NCBI GenBank assembly: GCA_008704415.1 | Contig: VXIS01000046.1 | Location: forward strand, 149,855 to 213,854 | Reading direction: 5' to 3' | Source: Sphaerosporella brunnea | Taxonomy: Eukaryota; Ascomycota; Pezizomycetes; Pezizales; Pyronemataceae | DNA length: 64,000 bases | Shown: positions 56,042 through 64,000 of the stretch, one piece after another | Position numbering within the stretch: position 1 is the first letter of the stretch | Layout of the letters: the number at the start of each line of letters is the position of its first letter | The notes under the pieces: model-generated | Seen by the model: only the letters and a program-made list of their open reading frames with translations | Databases searched by the model: none | What the model was told of the DNA's origin: nothing | Position numbers and translations under genes: made by a program

Positions 56042-57313
56042 ATGGCCGCCTATCACGACCTCCGAATCCCTCAGGAGCTCTGGGCAGCCATCGAAACTGG
56101 CGCCCAGGCGCCCCCGGAAGAAGGCTTCCCCCAGGAAGAGCGCGATCAACGTTTGATCGACTTCGCCCATATGGCACAGCAACTCCTGGCCTGCGAAGCC
56201 CCACCCAACCTGGAGGAGGAGCTGGAGGAGACGCGTGCTGAGCTCCGGACAGCCCTTCTCGAACGCGATGCAGCCCGCACTGGCCTGGCCGCTGCCCAGC
56301 AGCAGGCAAGGGACCTCACGGCCCAACTGAATCAGGTCCTAGCAATCGCCGCCGCCCAGATCCGTGACCACCCCGAAGGAGGCACCCAGTCGGGTGGCTT
56401 CCCCGATGCACCGACCTTCGACGGTACCAAGCCCGAAGAGCTGAGGACCTGGATCCTACAGCTCCGCAACAAGCTTGCTGCCCAGCCAACCCGTTACCCA
56501 ACCGAACAAGCCCGTCTTCGGTACGCCTTCAACCGCCTGTCAGGAGCAGCTTTGAACCAGCTGCGCTCTTATGCCGATGAAGACACCGGAGATATCACCC
56601 TGGCCTCCCTCAACGATCTGTTGACCATCCTCCGACAGGCCTATGACGACCCCGACCGCTCTCGAACCGCTGCTCGTGAAATTCGCCGTCTCCGTCAACG
56701 AAACCTGCCATTCTCCACCTATCTGGCCGACTTCCGCCGCCTCATGGGAGACCTTAACTGGGACGAAGTCGCCCAGAAAGACCAACTTTATGAAGGCTTG
56801 TCGGAAGAGATGAAGGACGCCCTCCTGCACCGAGCAGCCTCCGATGACACCCTGGCAGCCTTCGTTAACCTTTGCAAGGACGTGGACAACCGGATCCGTG
56901 CCCGAGCAGAGGAACGTAAGCCCTCATCGTCTCGCCCCACCGTCACTACCACCAACCACCGAAGCACCCCTCGCCCCCATGCACCATCCTCATCCACTGC
57001 CACTGCCCCTGCAACCACGGGCAACCACCCCACCAACTCGAACAGTGGAAACTATGGCCCGGCCCCAATGGAGCTCTCAGCTGCCCGGCGTGAAGCCGAG
57101 CGCCAGAGGATCCGGGAGGAGAGAATGGCAAAGGGGCAGTGTACCTACTGTGGATCGGATCAACACTTCCGCCTCGATTGCCCTCGCCGGCTGGCTGCTG
57201 AGGCTCGTCGTGTCCGTGCTGCCGAGGCGTCGCTGGTAGCCACGGCTACCCCTACTGCTCAGCCCTCGGAAAACCTCACCCCCACCTCCGACGCCCAACC
57301 GTCGGAAAACTAG
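56042..57313 (+). CDS. gag: Retrotransposon Gag protein
   Basis: 423 aa. An N-terminal helical coiled region (EEELEETRAELRTALLERDA) leads to the retrotransposon gag domain (FDGTKPEELRTWILQLRNKL, RRLRQRNLPFSTYLADFRRL, YEGLSEEMKDALLHRA). A Ser/Pro/Thr linker follows, then one CCHC zinc knuckle beginning at residue 367 (CTYCGSDQHFRLDC, spacing CX2CX4HX4C) for RNA binding. The ATG lies in an ACACCATGG context. The frame ends 29 bases before the first pol ATG. Confidence 0.95.
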   Translation: MAAYHDLRIPQELWAAIETGAQAPPEEGFPQEERDQRLIDFAHMAQQLLACEAPPNLEEELEETRAELRTALLERDAARTGLAAAQQQARDLTAQLNQVLAIAAAQIRDHPEGGTQSGGFPDAPTFDGTKPEELRTWILQLRNKLAAQPTRYPTEQARLRYAFNRLSGAALNQLRSYADEDTGDITLASLNDLLTILRQAYDDPDRSRTAAREIRRLRQRNLPFSTYLADFRRLMGDLNWDEVAQKDQLYEGLSEEMKDALLHRAASDDTLAAFVNLCKDVDNRIRARAEERKPSSSRPTVTTTNHRSTPRPHAPSSSTATAPATTGNHPTNSNSGNYGPAPMELSAARREAERQRIREERMAKGQCTYCGSDQHFRLDCPRRLAAEARRVRAAEASLVATATPTAQPSENLTPTSDAQPSEN

Positions 57314-57342
57314 TTGTCCCATGCCGCAAGGTTGGCACCGCC

Positions 57343-60300
57343 ATGGGACGCCCAGCATCTTCTTCGTCTTTTCCTTGTTGTCACGGCTCTCCGGCCCGCA
57401 GGCCGGACAGCCTTTCCTTGTCTTCGGTAGCTCTGTCAAATCAAGGTGTGGAGGAGGAATCAATGGATGGAAACCATCTCGTAGTTACGTGTTCCCTCTC
57501 CGATAGTGATAACAAGATCCAAACCCACGCACTGATTGACTGTGGAGCCACTGGTTTTGCTTTCATCGACGAAGAATTTGCTCGCCAACATCATTTTCCC
57601 CAGTATGCACTACGCGTTCCTCGCGCCCTCGAGGTTATAGACGGTAGACCCATCTCTTCCGGAGACATCACCCACATTGTCAAGGTGGGGATGTCGATCG
57701 GCGGTCACCATGAGACGTTGCCTGCCTTCGTCACCAAGCTCGGCCACTACCCTCTGATCCTGGGCATCCCTTGGATGCGGCACCATGGAGTGTCAATCCG
57801 CTTTGCCTCAAACGACGTCTCCTTCGACTCCCCTCGCTGCGTCGCACACAGGACAACACTGAAGCCGACAAGCATCAAAGGAGTGACGCCCCCTACCCAG
57901 TCCCTAGACATTGCAATAGTGTCGGCCACCTCCTTCCAACGTCTGGTCAAAAACAAGAAACAGCGATACGGCCAGCTCCAGCTTTTCTCCCTATCGCTGT
58001 ATGAAATCAACAAGGCGTTGGAGCGTAAGGTGATCGACGAGGGGGATCTAAAGTCACTGGTCCCTCCGCAGTACCACGAGTTTCTACCCCTCTTTTCGGA
58101 AGCGGTAGCCAATCACCTACCCCCCCACCGGCCCTACGACCACAAGATACCATTCAAGGAGGGGTTTGAACCCCCCTTTGGCCCCCTATACTCGCTGTCT
58201 CGCCCCGAGCTGGAAGCCCTAAAGGCCTGGTTGGAGGAAAACCTATCGAAAGGATTCATCAGGGCCTCCTCCTCACCCGCCGGTGCCCCAATCCTCTTCG
58301 TCAAGAAGGGGGATGGATCCTTACGCCTGGTGGTTGACTACCGAGGTCTCAACGAAGGAACGATCAAGAACAGGTATCCGCTCCCGTTGGTACGAGAGAC
58401 ACTGATGAGGCTCTCCAAGGCTCGCTGGTTTAGCAAGTTGGACGTCCGCGGAGCTTACAACCTAATCCGAATGGCAGAGGGTGAAGAGTGGAAAACTGCA
58501 TTTAGAACCCGATATGGACTATTCGAATCCCTGGTGATGCCATTCGGTCTTACCAACGCCCCTGCTGACTTCCAACGCTTTATCAATGATACCCTCTCAC
58601 CGTTCTTGGACCGCTTCGCCTCTGCCTACTTGGATGACATCTTGATCTACTCGGATACCCTGGAAGAGCATCAAGACCACCTGCGACAGGTCCTTCGTCG
58701 GCTTTCAGAAGCCGGGCTGCACCTCAAACCGGAGAAATGCGAGTTTCACCAACGAGAAGTCAAGTATCTAGGACTGATTATCGGCATCGACGGCATACGG
58801 ATGGACCCAGACAAGGTCGAAGCAGTGAGAGCTTGGCCAACCCCGGAGAAGCTGAAGGACGTCAGAGCCTTCCTTGGATTTGCCAACTTTTACCGTCGAT
58901 TCATACGCTCCTACTCACAGGTTGTGCGGCCACTCACCCGTCTGACTCAGAAGGACGTGCCATTTCAATGGACCAAAACCGAACAGGAAGCCTTCGACAG
59001 CCTGAAGACGTGCTTCACCACCGCTCCAGTCCTTCGCCGCTTTGACCACGACCGTGACGTCGTCGTTGAGACCGACGCCTCAGACTACGTCTCCGCTGGC
59101 ATCCTATCACAATACGACGACGACGGCGTCCTCCACCCTGTTGCGTACTTCTCTAAGAAGCATTCCCCTGCAGAATGCAACTACGAGATCTACGACAAGG
59201 AGTTGATGGCTATCGTCCGGGCTTTTGAGGAATGGCGACCGGAACTCCAATCCGTGGAGAATCCAGTCCAGGTGCTCACCGATCACAAGAACTTGGAGTA
59301 TTTTACGACCACCAAGCTCCTGAATCGACGTCAAGCCCGTTGGTCTCAGTTCCTATCGCAGTTCAACTTCAAGATCGTCTACCGTCCTGGGAAGTCAGGT
59401 GGGAAGCCGGACTCACTAACTCGCAGATCAGGAGATCTGCCTAAGGAGGGGGATGAGCGCACGACTGAAAATTTTTCCGTCGTCATAAAGCCCCACCAGA
59501 TCGTCCACCTCCTGGCCGATGGCCCGCCGGCACAGCCTCCACTACCCCTAGGAGACGAAGCAGTGACACTTGCCCGCCTGTTTCAAGAAGCCTACGATGC
59601 GGACCCGTTTCCGTCTCAGGTCCTCCGGATGTTGCAAGACGGAGTCCGCCATAGCCGCCGGATCACGTTGGCAGAATGCGCCCAAGAAAGAGATCGTCTC
59701 ACCTATAGAGGTAAGCTTTACGTGCCCGAATACGAGCCCCTCCGGCTGCACCTGATGCAACAACACCACGATGCCCCCGTCGCTGGCCACCCAGGAAGAT
59801 CCAAAACCTTGGAGCTGCTTTGTCGTACCTACCATTGGCCAAAGATGCGGCAGGACGTGGAACGGTATGTCCGCAACTGCCATGTCTGCCAACGCTCTCG
59901 GACCGGTCGTCACGCTCCTTACGGCATCTTACGACCCCTTCCTATCCCGGAACGTCCTTGGCAGGACATCTCAATGGACTTCGTCACTGGGCTCCCGTGG
60001 TCACAAGGCTGCGATGCTATTTGGGTTGTGGTCGACCGCCTTACGAAGGAACGTCACCTGATTCCTTGCCGGACCAATGTCGATGCGGCCGGACTGGCTG
60101 ATCTCTTTATCCAACACGTATTCCGTCTCCACGGCCTACCGCTTACGATCATCTCCGACCGTGGACCGCAGTTCGCATCGGACTTCTGGGAACGCATCTG
60201 TGTCAGACTGGGTATAGAGCGTCGGCTCTCGACAGCCTTCCACCCCCAAACGGACGGACAGACTGAACGGATCAATGCGGTAATGGAGCAGTACCTCCGA

Positions 60301-61047
60301 GCATATGTCAACTATCTCCAGGATGACTGGGCCGATTGGCTGCCGTTGGCCGAATTCGCAACCAACAACCAGGCATCGGAGGCTCATGGCTCCTCTCCCT
60401 TCTTTGCTAACAAGGGGTTCGACCCTCGTTACCAGTTTGACTTGTCCCCTGCGGCCCCCAACAATGTTGACGATCGCAGAGCCTTGACCACCGCCAGGAC
60501 GTTGTCGGAAATCCATTCGCACCTCCGCACGGAGCTCCTACGGGCCCAGATGAGATATCAGGACAACGCCGACGAGCACCGCATACCGGCCCCTAATTAT
60601 CAGGTCGGAGACAAGGTCTGGCTTGATGCCCGGAATTGGAAGACTCGGCGTCCAGCCAGTAAGCTGGACAATAAGCGTCACGGCCCGTTTGAGGTTACCG
60701 AGAAGGTCTCAGCATACGCCTACCGCCTCCGGCTCCATGAGGATATGCATGTCCACCCAGTCTTTCACGTCTCCCTCCTGGAACCGGCACCCGATGATCC
60801 TTATCCGGGACAACGACAGGACCCACCACCTCCGGTGGAGATTGAGGGCGAGCAGGAGTGGTTCGTTGATCAGATATTGGACTCCCGACTGCATGGACGG
60901 TGGCGTAAGCTCCAGTATTTGGTCAAGTGGACCGGCTACGATCGGCCGAAGTGGGAACCAGCCGAGATGGTCAATGGTCTGGAAGCTATCGATCGCTTCC
61001 ACGAGGCCTATCCGGACAAGCCGGGGCCTCTGCCGGAAGATGAATGA
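57343..61047 (+). CDS. pol: Retrotransposon Pol polyprotein with chromodomain
   Basis: 1234 aa in the -1 frame relative to gag. Order: aspartic protease (HALIDCGATGFAFI, about residue 66), reverse transcriptase (KLDVRGAYNLIRM, catalytic YLDDILIYS near 429), RNase H (ETDASDYVSAGILSQY, CNYEIYDKELMAIV), integrase zinc-binding HHCC domain (AGHPGRSKTLELL...CHVCQRSR), integrase core with DFVTGLPW, SDRGPQF and HPQTDGQTERIN, and a C-terminal chromodomain (LQYLVKWTGYDRPKWEPAEM) that would guide integration to marked chromatin. The start ATG sits in a CACCGCCATGG context. Protease-RT-RNase H-integrase order defines Ty3/Gypsy. No frame disruption. Confidence 0.96.
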   Translation: MGRPASSSSFPCCHGSPARRPDSLSLSSVALSNQGVEEESMDGNHLVVTCSLSDSDNKIQTHALIDCGATGFAFIDEEFARQHHFPQYALRVPRALEVIDGRPISSGDITHIVKVGMSIGGHHETLPAFVTKLGHYPLILGIPWMRHHGVSIRFASNDVSFDSPRCVAHRTTLKPTSIKGVTPPTQSLDIAIVSATSFQRLVKNKKQRYGQLQLFSLSLYEINKALERKVIDEGDLKSLVPPQYHEFLPLFSEAVANHLPPHRPYDHKIPFKEGFEPPFGPLYSLSRPELEALKAWLEENLSKGFIRASSSPAGAPILFVKKGDGSLRLVVDYRGLNEGTIKNRYPLPLVRETLMRLSKARWFSKLDVRGAYNLIRMAEGEEWKTAFRTRYGLFESLVMPFGLTNAPADFQRFINDTLSPFLDRFASAYLDDILIYSDTLEEHQDHLRQVLRRLSEAGLHLKPEKCEFHQREVKYLGLIIGIDGIRMDPDKVEAVRAWPTPEKLKDVRAFLGFANFYRRFIRSYSQVVRPLTRLTQKDVPFQWTKTEQEAFDSLKTCFTTAPVLRRFDHDRDVVVETDASDYVSAGILSQYDDDGVLHPVAYFSKKHSPAECNYEIYDKELMAIVRAFEEWRPELQSVENPVQVLTDHKNLEYFTTTKLLNRRQARWSQFLSQFNFKIVYRPGKSGGKPDSLTRRSGDLPKEGDERTTENFSVVIKPHQIVHLLADGPPAQPPLPLGDEAVTLARLFQEAYDADPFPSQVLRMLQDGVRHSRRITLAECAQERDRLTYRGKLYVPEYEPLRLHLMQQHHDAPVAGHPGRSKTLELLCRTYHWPKMRQDVERYVRNCHVCQRSRTGRHAPYGILRPLPIPERPWQDISMDFVTGLPWSQGCDAIWVVVDRLTKERHLIPCRTNVDAAGLADLFIQHVFRLHGLPLTIISDRGPQFASDFWERICVRLGIERRLSTAFHPQTDGQTERINAVMEQYLRAYVNYLQDDWADWLPLAEFATNNQASEAHGSSPFFANKGFDPRYQFDLSPAAPNNVDDRRALTTARTLSEIHSHLRTELLRAQMRYQDNADEHRIPAPNYQVGDKVWLDARNWKTRRPASKLDNKRHGPFEVTEKVSAYAYRLRLHEDMHVHPVFHVSLLEPAPDDPYPGQRQDPPPPVEIEGEQEWFVDQILDSRLHGRWRKLQYLVKWTGYDRPKWEPAEMVNGLEAIDRFHEAYPDKPGPLPEDE

Positions 61048-61065
61048 GCTTCGCCGGAGCTCAGC

Positions 61066-61081
61066 CGTAGGAGGGGGATAC
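61066..61081 (+). other. Polypurine tract
   Basis: AGTAGGAGGGGGATAC-type purine stretch (GTAGGAGGGGGATAC) immediately before the 3' LTR; the usual plus-strand primer site. Confidence 0.7.
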
Positions 61082-61594
61082 TGTCACGGCGCGAGTTTGG
61101 ATGGAGTTTTCCGACTAAGCTACCGGCTTTTACTCTCAATGAAATCGGCTGGAACTCTCAGATCTAAGGCTTCAAAGGATGCTGATTCATTTGCTGTTCT
61201 CAAATTTACCCCCCCGTTGATGGTTGTCACGTGGTGAGGTTCGGAAGTGGGGGTTGTTTGTGGTGTCGTGATGAGGCTCTGTAGGGGGACTCGGTGGGGT
61301 GGCTCCGAGCCGAGGTTATATTCGGCTACCACGTGGCGCGGCGCACCGCAGTCACGTGATTGCTATAAGGGGCCTTCGCTTCCGCTTTGTTGTTTGTTTT
61401 CCCTTTCCTCTTTACTGAACCTTCGTATGTCAATCTGAGTACCTTCGTTCCAATCTGAATCCTGACCGTGCGCATCGCGCCTCTTGTCCTGCCTCTTGTC
61501 CTGCCTTTGGATCTTGTCCCAGCTCTCGTTCTTGCCCCCTCTGTACGCGAGTACCTTGGGCCCCTCCAGTCTGTTCTCGACCCTCTCCGTTACA
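61082..61594 (+). repeat. 3' LTR of retrotransposon copy 1
   Basis: 513 bp. Differs from the 5' LTR within one 30-bp patch: GGCGCGGCGCACCGC instead of GGTGCGGCGCACTGC, and CACGTGATT instead of CACGAGATT. Followed by the target duplication TCGTT. Confidence 0.95.
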
Positions 61595-61712
61595 TCGTTG
61601 TTCCAATGCTGAACTCCATCTGCTGCACCCCGCAACACCCGCAACGCACCTCCTAACCCTCGTCGGAATCCTCGTTCTACTCCATAACGAACAGCCACTT
61701 TTTCCAAAAAAA

Positions 61713-62685
61713 ATGTCGCATATTTTGTCCACCTCTTTATTGAGAAACCTTGCTGTCGCTGCAGCAATTGGAGTTCTGTGGATGTATACCAAAAAACCCT
61801 GCCGCACGTCAGTTTTATCGGGCGCAGCCTACGTCAATGAGCTGTTACACGGACACGAGCGAAGAGCGTTTGAGGTCTTTCGGATGTCTATTACTGTCTT
61901 TGAAGACTTGTGTACATGGCTACGAAAGAATACAGAAATTAATGATACGAAAGAATTAAATATAGAAGAGTCTGTAGCAATTTTTCTATATATTGTGGGA
62001 AGGAACGCATCCAACAGAGACACGCAGGAGAAATTCCAGCACAGTAGGGAGACTATTTCCCGGTAAGAACCAGCTTGAGACAAATAATAATAATGACTAA
62101 AAATTGTACAGCCATTTCCACCGTGTCCTGGACGTGCTACTTCTTTTGTACAACGCCGAAGTTCAGCTACCACACAATGAGGCAGACACCAATCTGCCTG
62201 CTTGAATCAGCAATAATCCCAAGTTTTATCCGTTCTTTCGCAATGCCCTTGGTGCAGTTGATGGTACTCATATTGCTTGCACTATTTCAGCTGCCGACGC
62301 AGAACCCTTTCGCAACCGTAAAGGCTTTCTGTCACAAAACATAATGGCCGCATGTAATTTTGACATGTATTTTACCTACGTTTTGGCTGTCTGGGAGGGT
62401 TCAGCTTCAGATAATACCGTGTACGACGATTCACTCTCTCGCGGTTTCCAAGTTCCGCCAGGACAATATTACCTCGGCGATGCTGGCTACGGGCTACGCA
62501 GTATACTTCTCGTGCCATATCGAGGTGTCCGATACCATCTGCGTGAGCAAGCTCGCGCCAATCTACGACCTGCAAATCCGCAGGAGTTATTCAACTTACG
62601 ACATTCCCAAATGCGAAACGTTATTGAGCGGATTTTTGGCACGTTAAAAAAGCGCTTTCAAATTTTGGGCTCTCAGGTGTGTTAA
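61713..62685 (+). pseudogene. PIF/Harbinger (HARBI1-like) transposase, one stop
   Basis: Exon 61713-62062 and exon 62112-62685 around a 49-nt intron. The N-terminal exon has EESVAIFLYIVGRNASNRDT and FQHSRETISR. The second exon carries the DDE_Tnp_4 core: NALGAVDGTHIA (first Asp), GFLSQNIMAACNFDM, SASDNTVYDD, GQYYLGDAGYG (second Asp), VPYRGVRYHL, ELFNLRHSQMRNVIERIFG (Glu) and LKKRFQILGS. A TGA at 62203-62205 interrupts the second exon between NLPA and ISNNPKF; the rest is in frame. All three catalytic residues remain. A GTGTGT after GGCTCTCAG may begin a further intron to a lost or displaced C-terminus. Confidence 0.85.
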
Positions 62686-62992
62686 ATCGTGATGGACGTG
62701 GTATCTCCTTTGGTCTCCCTGCAGTGTTTTCCTATTTCATACTGGTTTCATCTTACACTCATCACGGGCACTTACCACTGCGTTTACTACACCATGTACT
62801 CATCACATGCTTTCTTATTTTCTTATCTCTCGCCTGTTTGTACACACCTTCCTTTTCCAGTCAGGCTTACTCGTGTCTGCCTTACGTTGACTCACTGTTG
62901 CGCACAAACGCACACAGTCATACGCGGCTGTGCATTAGCGCTTACTGGTTATGTGTCATTCTGTTTCTAGTTGTTTCTCTTACATTCCATGT

Positions 62993-63505
62993 TGTCACGG
63001 CGCGAGTTTGGATGGAGTTTTCCGACTAAGCTACCGGCTTTTACTCTCAATGAAATCGGCTGGAACTCTCAGATCTAAGGCTTCAAAGGATGCTGATTCA
63101 TTTGCTGTTCTCAAATTTACCCCCCCGTTGATGGTTGTCACGTGGTGAGGTTCGGAAGTGGGGGTTGTTTGTGGTGTCGTGATGAGGCTCTGTAGGGGGA
63201 CTCGGTGGGGTGGCTCCGAGCCGAGGTTATATTCGGCTACCACGTGGTGCGGCGCACTGCAGTCACGAGATTGCTATAAGGGGCCTTCGCTTCCGCTTTG
63301 TTGTTTGTTTTCCCTTTCCTCTTTACTGAACCTTCGTATGTCAATCTGAGTACCTTCGTTCCAATCTGAATCCTGACCGTGCGCATCGCGCCTCTTGTCC
63401 TGCCTCTTGTCCTGCCTTTGGATCTTGTCCCAGCTCTCGTTCTTGCCCCCTCTGTACGCGAGTACCTTGGGCCCCTCCAGTCTGTTCTCGACCCTCTCCG
63501 TTACA
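62993..63505 (+). repeat. 5' LTR of retrotransposon copy 2
   Basis: 513-bp LTR matching the 5' LTR of copy 1 at the three positions where the 3' LTR of copy 1 differs. Confidence 0.95.
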
Positions 63506-63584
63506 CTAGGTTCAGTCCACCAAAGCCTAACCTACTCGCTCTGTCTGTCACATCGCCACCTCCCCCTCCCACTCTTGCAACACC

Positions 63585-64000
63585 ATGGCCGCCTATCACG
63601 ACCTCCGAATCCCTCAGGAGCTCTGGGCAGCCATCGAAACTGGCGCCCAGGCGCCCCCGGAAGAAGGCTTCCCCCAGGAAGAGCGCGATCAACGTTTGAT
63701 CGACTTCGCCCATATGGCACAGCAACTCCTGGCCTGCGAAGCCCCACCCAACCTGGAGGAGGAGCTGGAGGAGACGCGTGCTGAGCTCCGGACAGCCCTT
63801 CTCGAACGCGATGCAGCCCGCACTGGCCTGGCCGCTGCCCAGCAGCAGGCAAGGGACCTCACGGCCCAACTGAATCAGGTCCTAGCAATCGCCGCCGCCC
63901 AGATCCGTGACCACCCCGAAGGAGGCACCCAGTCGGGTGGCTTCCCCGATGCACCGACCTTCGACGGTACCAAGCCCGAAGAGCTGAGGACCTGGATCCT
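63585..64000 (+). CDS. gag: Retrotransposon Gag, partial (copy 2)
   Basis: First 138 codons of gag, identical by reading to copy 1 at 56042. The frame is open and continues past the window end. Confidence 0.93.
   Translation, partial: MAAYHDLRIPQELWAAIETGAQAPPEEGFPQEERDQRLIDFAHMAQQLLACEAPPNLEEELEETRAELRTALLERDAARTGLAAAQQQARDLTAQLNQVLAIAAAQIRDHPEGGTQSGGFPDAPTFDGTKPEELRTWI

Larger units (their letters stand above)
55450..61594 (+). mobile_element. Complete chromodomain Ty3/Gypsy retrotransposon
   Basis: 6145 bp, with 513-bp LTRs that begin TGTCACGG and end GTTACA, a perfect 5-bp target duplication TCGTT (55445-55449 and 61595-61599), intact gag and pol frames, and a C-terminal chromodomain placing it with the chromoviruses. 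No stop interrupts either frame, and the two LTRs differ at only three sites. It is therefore young and potentially autonomous. Confidence 0.95.
55270..62992 (+). mobile_element. PIF/Harbinger-type element, interrupted
   Basis: The left terminus GGGCCCGTTTGGCTGCCGGA is preceded by TTA (55267-55269), the usual 3-bp target of PIF/Harbinger elements. After 180 bp it is split by a complete Ty3/Gypsy insertion (55450-61594, plus one copy of the 5-bp duplication). It resumes at 61600 with the transposase gene and is split again by a second Gypsy copy starting at 62993. Its right terminus must lie beyond the window. Linking the terminus to the transposase is inference from position and the exact TSD. 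Confidence 0.65.
62993..64000 (+). mobile_element. Second Ty3/Gypsy copy, truncated by window end
   Basis: Same family and orientation as copy 1, at a constant offset of 7543 bases. The visible 1008 bases (LTR, leader and start of gag) appear identical to copy 1. It is inserted 1.4 kb downstream of the first copy, inside the same Harbinger element. The flanking pentamer is CATGT; the other side is out of view. Confidence 0.93.

Overview
The window comes from a filamentous ascomycete (Pezizomycotina-type) nuclear genome. Genes are split by short GT-AG introns of about 50-160 nt, many with CTRAC/GCTAAC-like branch points. The gene set is eukaryotic and fungal: Trk K+ transporter, Elo elongase, GPN-loop GTPase, V-ATPase subunit F, TFIIIC subunit, 40S assembly factors and a fungal C2H2 factor. 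The mobile elements are also fungal types: a chromodomain Ty3/Gypsy element, a PIF/Harbinger element and Tc1/mariner relics. I cannot name the species from sequence alone.

Left part (1-22.8 kb) is gene-poor. It holds a C2H2 zinc-finger regulator (1.5-2.8 kb), a GCK-III/Sps1-Sid1-type protein kinase (7.5-9.9 kb), two weakly supported uncharacterised genes bracketed by a 75-bp repeat (10.4-12.7 kb), a decayed ATP-dependent DNA ligase gene (13.5-15.2 kb), a CPR-like FAD/NADPH oxidoreductase without a flavodoxin domain (16.4-18.3 kb), an F-box/ankyrin protein (19.3-20.5 kb) and a DDE transposase relic (21.4-22.8 kb).

The centre (22.9-53.4 kb) is mostly housekeeping: RBM42-like RNA-binding protein, Faf1-like 40S assembly factor, a 1437-aa mitochondrial PPR-type protein whose tail is a long higher-order tandem repeat, Trk1 (nine exons reconstructed, 789 aa), a coiled-coil protein, a TFIIIC triple-barrel subunit, molybdopterin synthase large subunit, aldose 1-epimerase, PDCD2/Tsr4, Vma7, GPN2, a fatty-acid elongase, mitochondrial seryl-tRNA synthetase and an Mpv17/PMP22 protein. 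No cluster or shared pathway links them, apart from two neighbouring divergent genes (Tsr4/Vma7) sharing a short promoter. A 744-bp TA-flanked MITE with an internal hairpin lies at 30.7-31.4 kb.

The right end (54.1-64 kb) is a transposon nest. Two adjacent Tc1/mariner-type elements share one TA; the second carries an internally deleted transposase. Next comes a PIF/Harbinger element into which two copies of the same 513-bp-LTR chromodomain Ty3/Gypsy retrotransposon have inserted in the same orientation. The first copy is complete with intact gag and pol and a perfect 5-bp target duplication (TCGTT). The second runs off the window end. The Harbinger transposase carries one in-frame stop.
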